Positions 19,701-21,334 of a stretch of DNA of 21,334 bases are shown piece after piece. Position 1 is the stretch's first letter. Each line of letters opens with the position of its first letter. Under the pieces are notes generated by a model, which ran no database searches, was not told the DNA's origin, and was given only the letters and a program-made list of their open reading frames with translations. The position numbers were made by a program, and so were the translations under genes. Origin of the DNA: a virus; IMG/VR virus record IMGVR_UViG_3300033996_000972, positions 1 to 21,334 of that record; one strand, written 5' to 3'.

Positions 19701-20795
19701 GTGACTGCTCCTGTACTCGACATCAACGATGTCATCGCAGAAGCGGCTGCCGCCGCGCTGCCTGCTGCACCCGACCCCGTCGAATCCCCCAACGACGAGC
19801 CGACCGAATCCGACGCGCCAGCCGCAACGGATCTGGAAGAAGTCCCGACCGAGACCGCAGACACGGACGATCCGTCCGACGCGGAAGCTTCGGTGCAGGA
19901 TGACGTCGTCCTTCCTGACGGCTATGTCGCAGTGCCAACCCTTTCGGAAGGGCTGGCCACCGACTTTACGCTCTACGATGACGCGGGAGAGGTCGAAGTC
20001 CCAGCCTTGACCGTGGAATACAAAGCGAATGGCAAGGTGCGAAAGGACCGGCTGGATCAGGTCGTCAAGCTCGCCCAGTGGGGCGTGTACAACGAAGAGC
20101 GGGATAAGCGGGCGCAGGTCGTGGAACAGGAGTACCAGCAGACGCTGGCTGCCATGCAGCAGATGGAACAGGTCGTGGCCGAGCGCGAAGCGCAGATGGA
20201 GCGGTTGCTCCATGACGAGGCGTTTCTCGACGCTGTCCGCGATGCGTACTTGGCAGAAAACTCGCCAGAGAAACGCGCAGAACGCGCAGAGCGCGAAGCG
20301 GATAACTTGCGCGTGTCGTACCAGATGCAACAAATTCAAAGCAGTGGCGAGCAGTTTTATACCACAGAAGTCGTGCCAGCCGTTCAGATGATTATGAACG
20401 CACTGCCATCGGTGACTGCGGAAGAACTTGAGTCTCGCCTCCAGATGGTGATGCAAGCGCACGCGGACACGGCGCCGAACGGACAGCCGTATGTCCCCCC
20501 GTCACGCTATGACGCCATTCGACAGTACATCGTTGAAGACTTGGCTTTGTGGGCGCAAATGGTCAACGCCAAGCGTTCTCAGCCCGCCACGGCAAACAAG
20601 CAGGCCATTCAGGCGGAACTGGATAAGGCGCGGATTGAAGCGCAGAAAGCCAAGAACCTCGTCGGTCGGGCCACGAAGCCTACCGGACAAGCGGGCAAAT
20701 CCGCCGAAGGTCCGAAAGCGCCGAAGGCTCCGGCCACCGTCGATGACGCGGTAGATAGCGCGTTACAGGCGGCGCTTGCTTCATTCTCTCGTTAA
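19701..20795 (+). CDS. Scaffold protein
   Basis: 364 residues from GTG 19701, which has AGGA at 19691-19694; a TTG at 19695 would add two residues. The N-terminal 65 residues are Ala/Pro/Asp/Glu-rich and disordered. Then VEYKANGKVRKDRLDQVVKLAQWGVYNEE, a pattern frequent in phage scaffolds, leads to a long coiled coil (about 120-215; EYQQTLAAMQQMEQVVAERE and PEKRAERAEREADNLRV). The C-terminus is basic (AEGPKAPKAPATVDDAV). Position between portal and capsid genes supports scaffold. No protease motif (Ser-His) is seen. Confidence 0.85.
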   Translation: MTAPVLDINDVIAEAAAAALPAAPDPVESPNDEPTESDAPAATDLEEVPTETADTDDPSDAEASVQDDVVLPDGYVAVPTLSEGLATDFTLYDDAGEVEVPALTVEYKANGKVRKDRLDQVVKLAQWGVYNEERDKRAQVVEQEYQQTLAAMQQMEQVVAEREAQMERLLHDEAFLDAVRDAYLAENSPEKRAERAEREADNLRVSYQMQQIQSSGEQFYTTEVVPAVQMIMNALPSVTAEELESRLQMVMQAHADTAPNGQPYVPPSRYDAIRQYIVEDLALWAQMVNAKRSQPATANKQAIQAELDKARIEAQKAKNLVGRATKPTGQAGKSAEGPKAPKAPATVDDAVDSALQAALASFSR

Positions 20796-20807
20796 GGAAT
20801 CCATCAG

Positions 20808-21334
20808 ATGCCGAATCCTACCGTAATCTCGGATGCAGAACTGACAGGTCTGCTGAAGAACGTGTATTCGCAGTTCCGTGAGAAGGTCCAGAACCTTGTC
20901 ACGCCGCTTCTCGCCCAGCTCGAAAAGGGCAAGGCCGGTGGCCCCCGCAACATGCGCTGGGGCGGTAACAACGTCTTCTTCGACGTCGTCGTTGGTCGCC
21001 CCGCTGGCGCGACGTTCTCGCAGTCTGGCTACTTCCCGCCTGACACCACGGCCACGGAAGTGCAGGGCAACGTCGGCGTGGTCCGTGCCTACACGACCCG
21101 TCAGATCGACGGGCTGGCGTTCGTCGGCACCCAGAGCAAGGACGCGGCCTTCACGACCATCGCCACCAAGACGATGGAAGAAATCAAGGACGCCTCCAAG
21201 CTCCTCATGCAGCAGGCGCTGCACAACAAGCCGGACGGCATTGTCGCGCTGATCGGCACGGTGTCCAGCTCCACCTCCATCATCGTCTCGTCGCCCTACG
21301 GTCTGGCGGGCGCTGGGCAGGGGTCGCTGCTCCT
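20808..21334 (+). CDS. Major capsid protein (N-terminal part, runs off the window)
   Basis: ATG 20808 with AAGGA at 20794-20798, nine bases upstream; 175 full codons are visible. It begins MPNPTVISDAELTGLLKNVY, then SQFREKVQNLVTPLLAQLE, NVFFDVVVGRPAGATFSQSG, EVQGNVGVVRAYTTRQIDGL and DASKLLMQQALHNKPDG. The helix-then-beta layout and place after the scaffold fit a P22/HK97-fold capsid protein. No clear prohead-protease site is visible. The C-terminal part is missing, so length cannot be compared. Confidence 0.85.
   Translation, partial: MPNPTVISDAELTGLLKNVYSQFREKVQNLVTPLLAQLEKGKAGGPRNMRWGGNNVFFDVVVGRPAGATFSQSGYFPPDTTATEVQGNVGVVRAYTTRQIDGLAFVGTQSKDAAFTTIATKTMEEIKDASKLLMQQALHNKPDGIVALIGTVSSSTSIIVSSPYGLAGAGQGSLL

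Noticed and set aside
1-21334. tRNA genes, insertion sequences or an integrase
   Set aside because: I saw no tRNA-like cloverleaf, transposase motif, terminal inverted repeat or recombinase domain in reading both strands; a dedicated tRNA search was not possible.

Overview
This window is a piece of a tailed double-stranded DNA phage (Caudoviricetes) or prophage. The sequence looks about 60% G+C. Genes are tightly packed, with start/stop overlaps of the ATGA, GTGA or TGATG type and Shine-Dalgarno sites of the AGGAG type, so a bacterial host with a fairly high G+C genome is likely. I cannot name the host. No integrase, lysis or tail gene is inside the window. The P22-type portal followed by a scaffold and a capsid gene would fit a podovirus or a P22/HK97-like siphovirus.

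The layout has three blocks. Block 1 (positions 1-8693, + strand) is the early/replication block: the tail end of an unknown gene, a RecB/Cas4-type nuclease with a four-cysteine cluster, a small helix-turn-helix (HTH) protein, a winged-helix replication-initiator-like protein whose own gene carries repeats with an exact 25-bp period (probable origin), a hypothetical protein, a primase-helicase and a RusA-type junction resolvase. A run of about 14 small overlapping accessory genes follows, including a DUF1353 protein, a 29-residue membrane protein and a double winged-helix protein. It ends at a strong hairpin at 8699-8732, shared with the convergent block 2.

Block 2 (8788-13463, - strand) is an opposed cassette of six genes. 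In transcription order these are a 54-residue protein, a gp88-family protein with a three-cysteine cluster, two small unknown proteins, a MoxR/CobS-like AAA+ ATPase and a von Willebrand A (VWA) protein with a metallopeptidase-like HExxH. Five of the six starts share a repeated leader ending near GGAGAATCCCGCC-ATG, so the cassette looks built from one expression unit. This is the most unusual part of the window.

A control region of about 760 bp without genes (13464-14222) separates blocks 2 and 3. It holds candidate divergent promoters, a pair of near-identical TGTCAA sites, inverted repeats and a G+C-rich stretch with repeated CTCGTG/CACGAG elements that could be a packaging or control site.

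Block 3 (14223-21334, + strand) is the start of the virion-assembly operon: small terminase, a 161-bp gap with a hairpin, a 24-bp perfect palindrome and a second cluster of the origin-type repeats, then large terminase, four small proteins, portal, scaffold and the first 175 codons of the major capsid protein.
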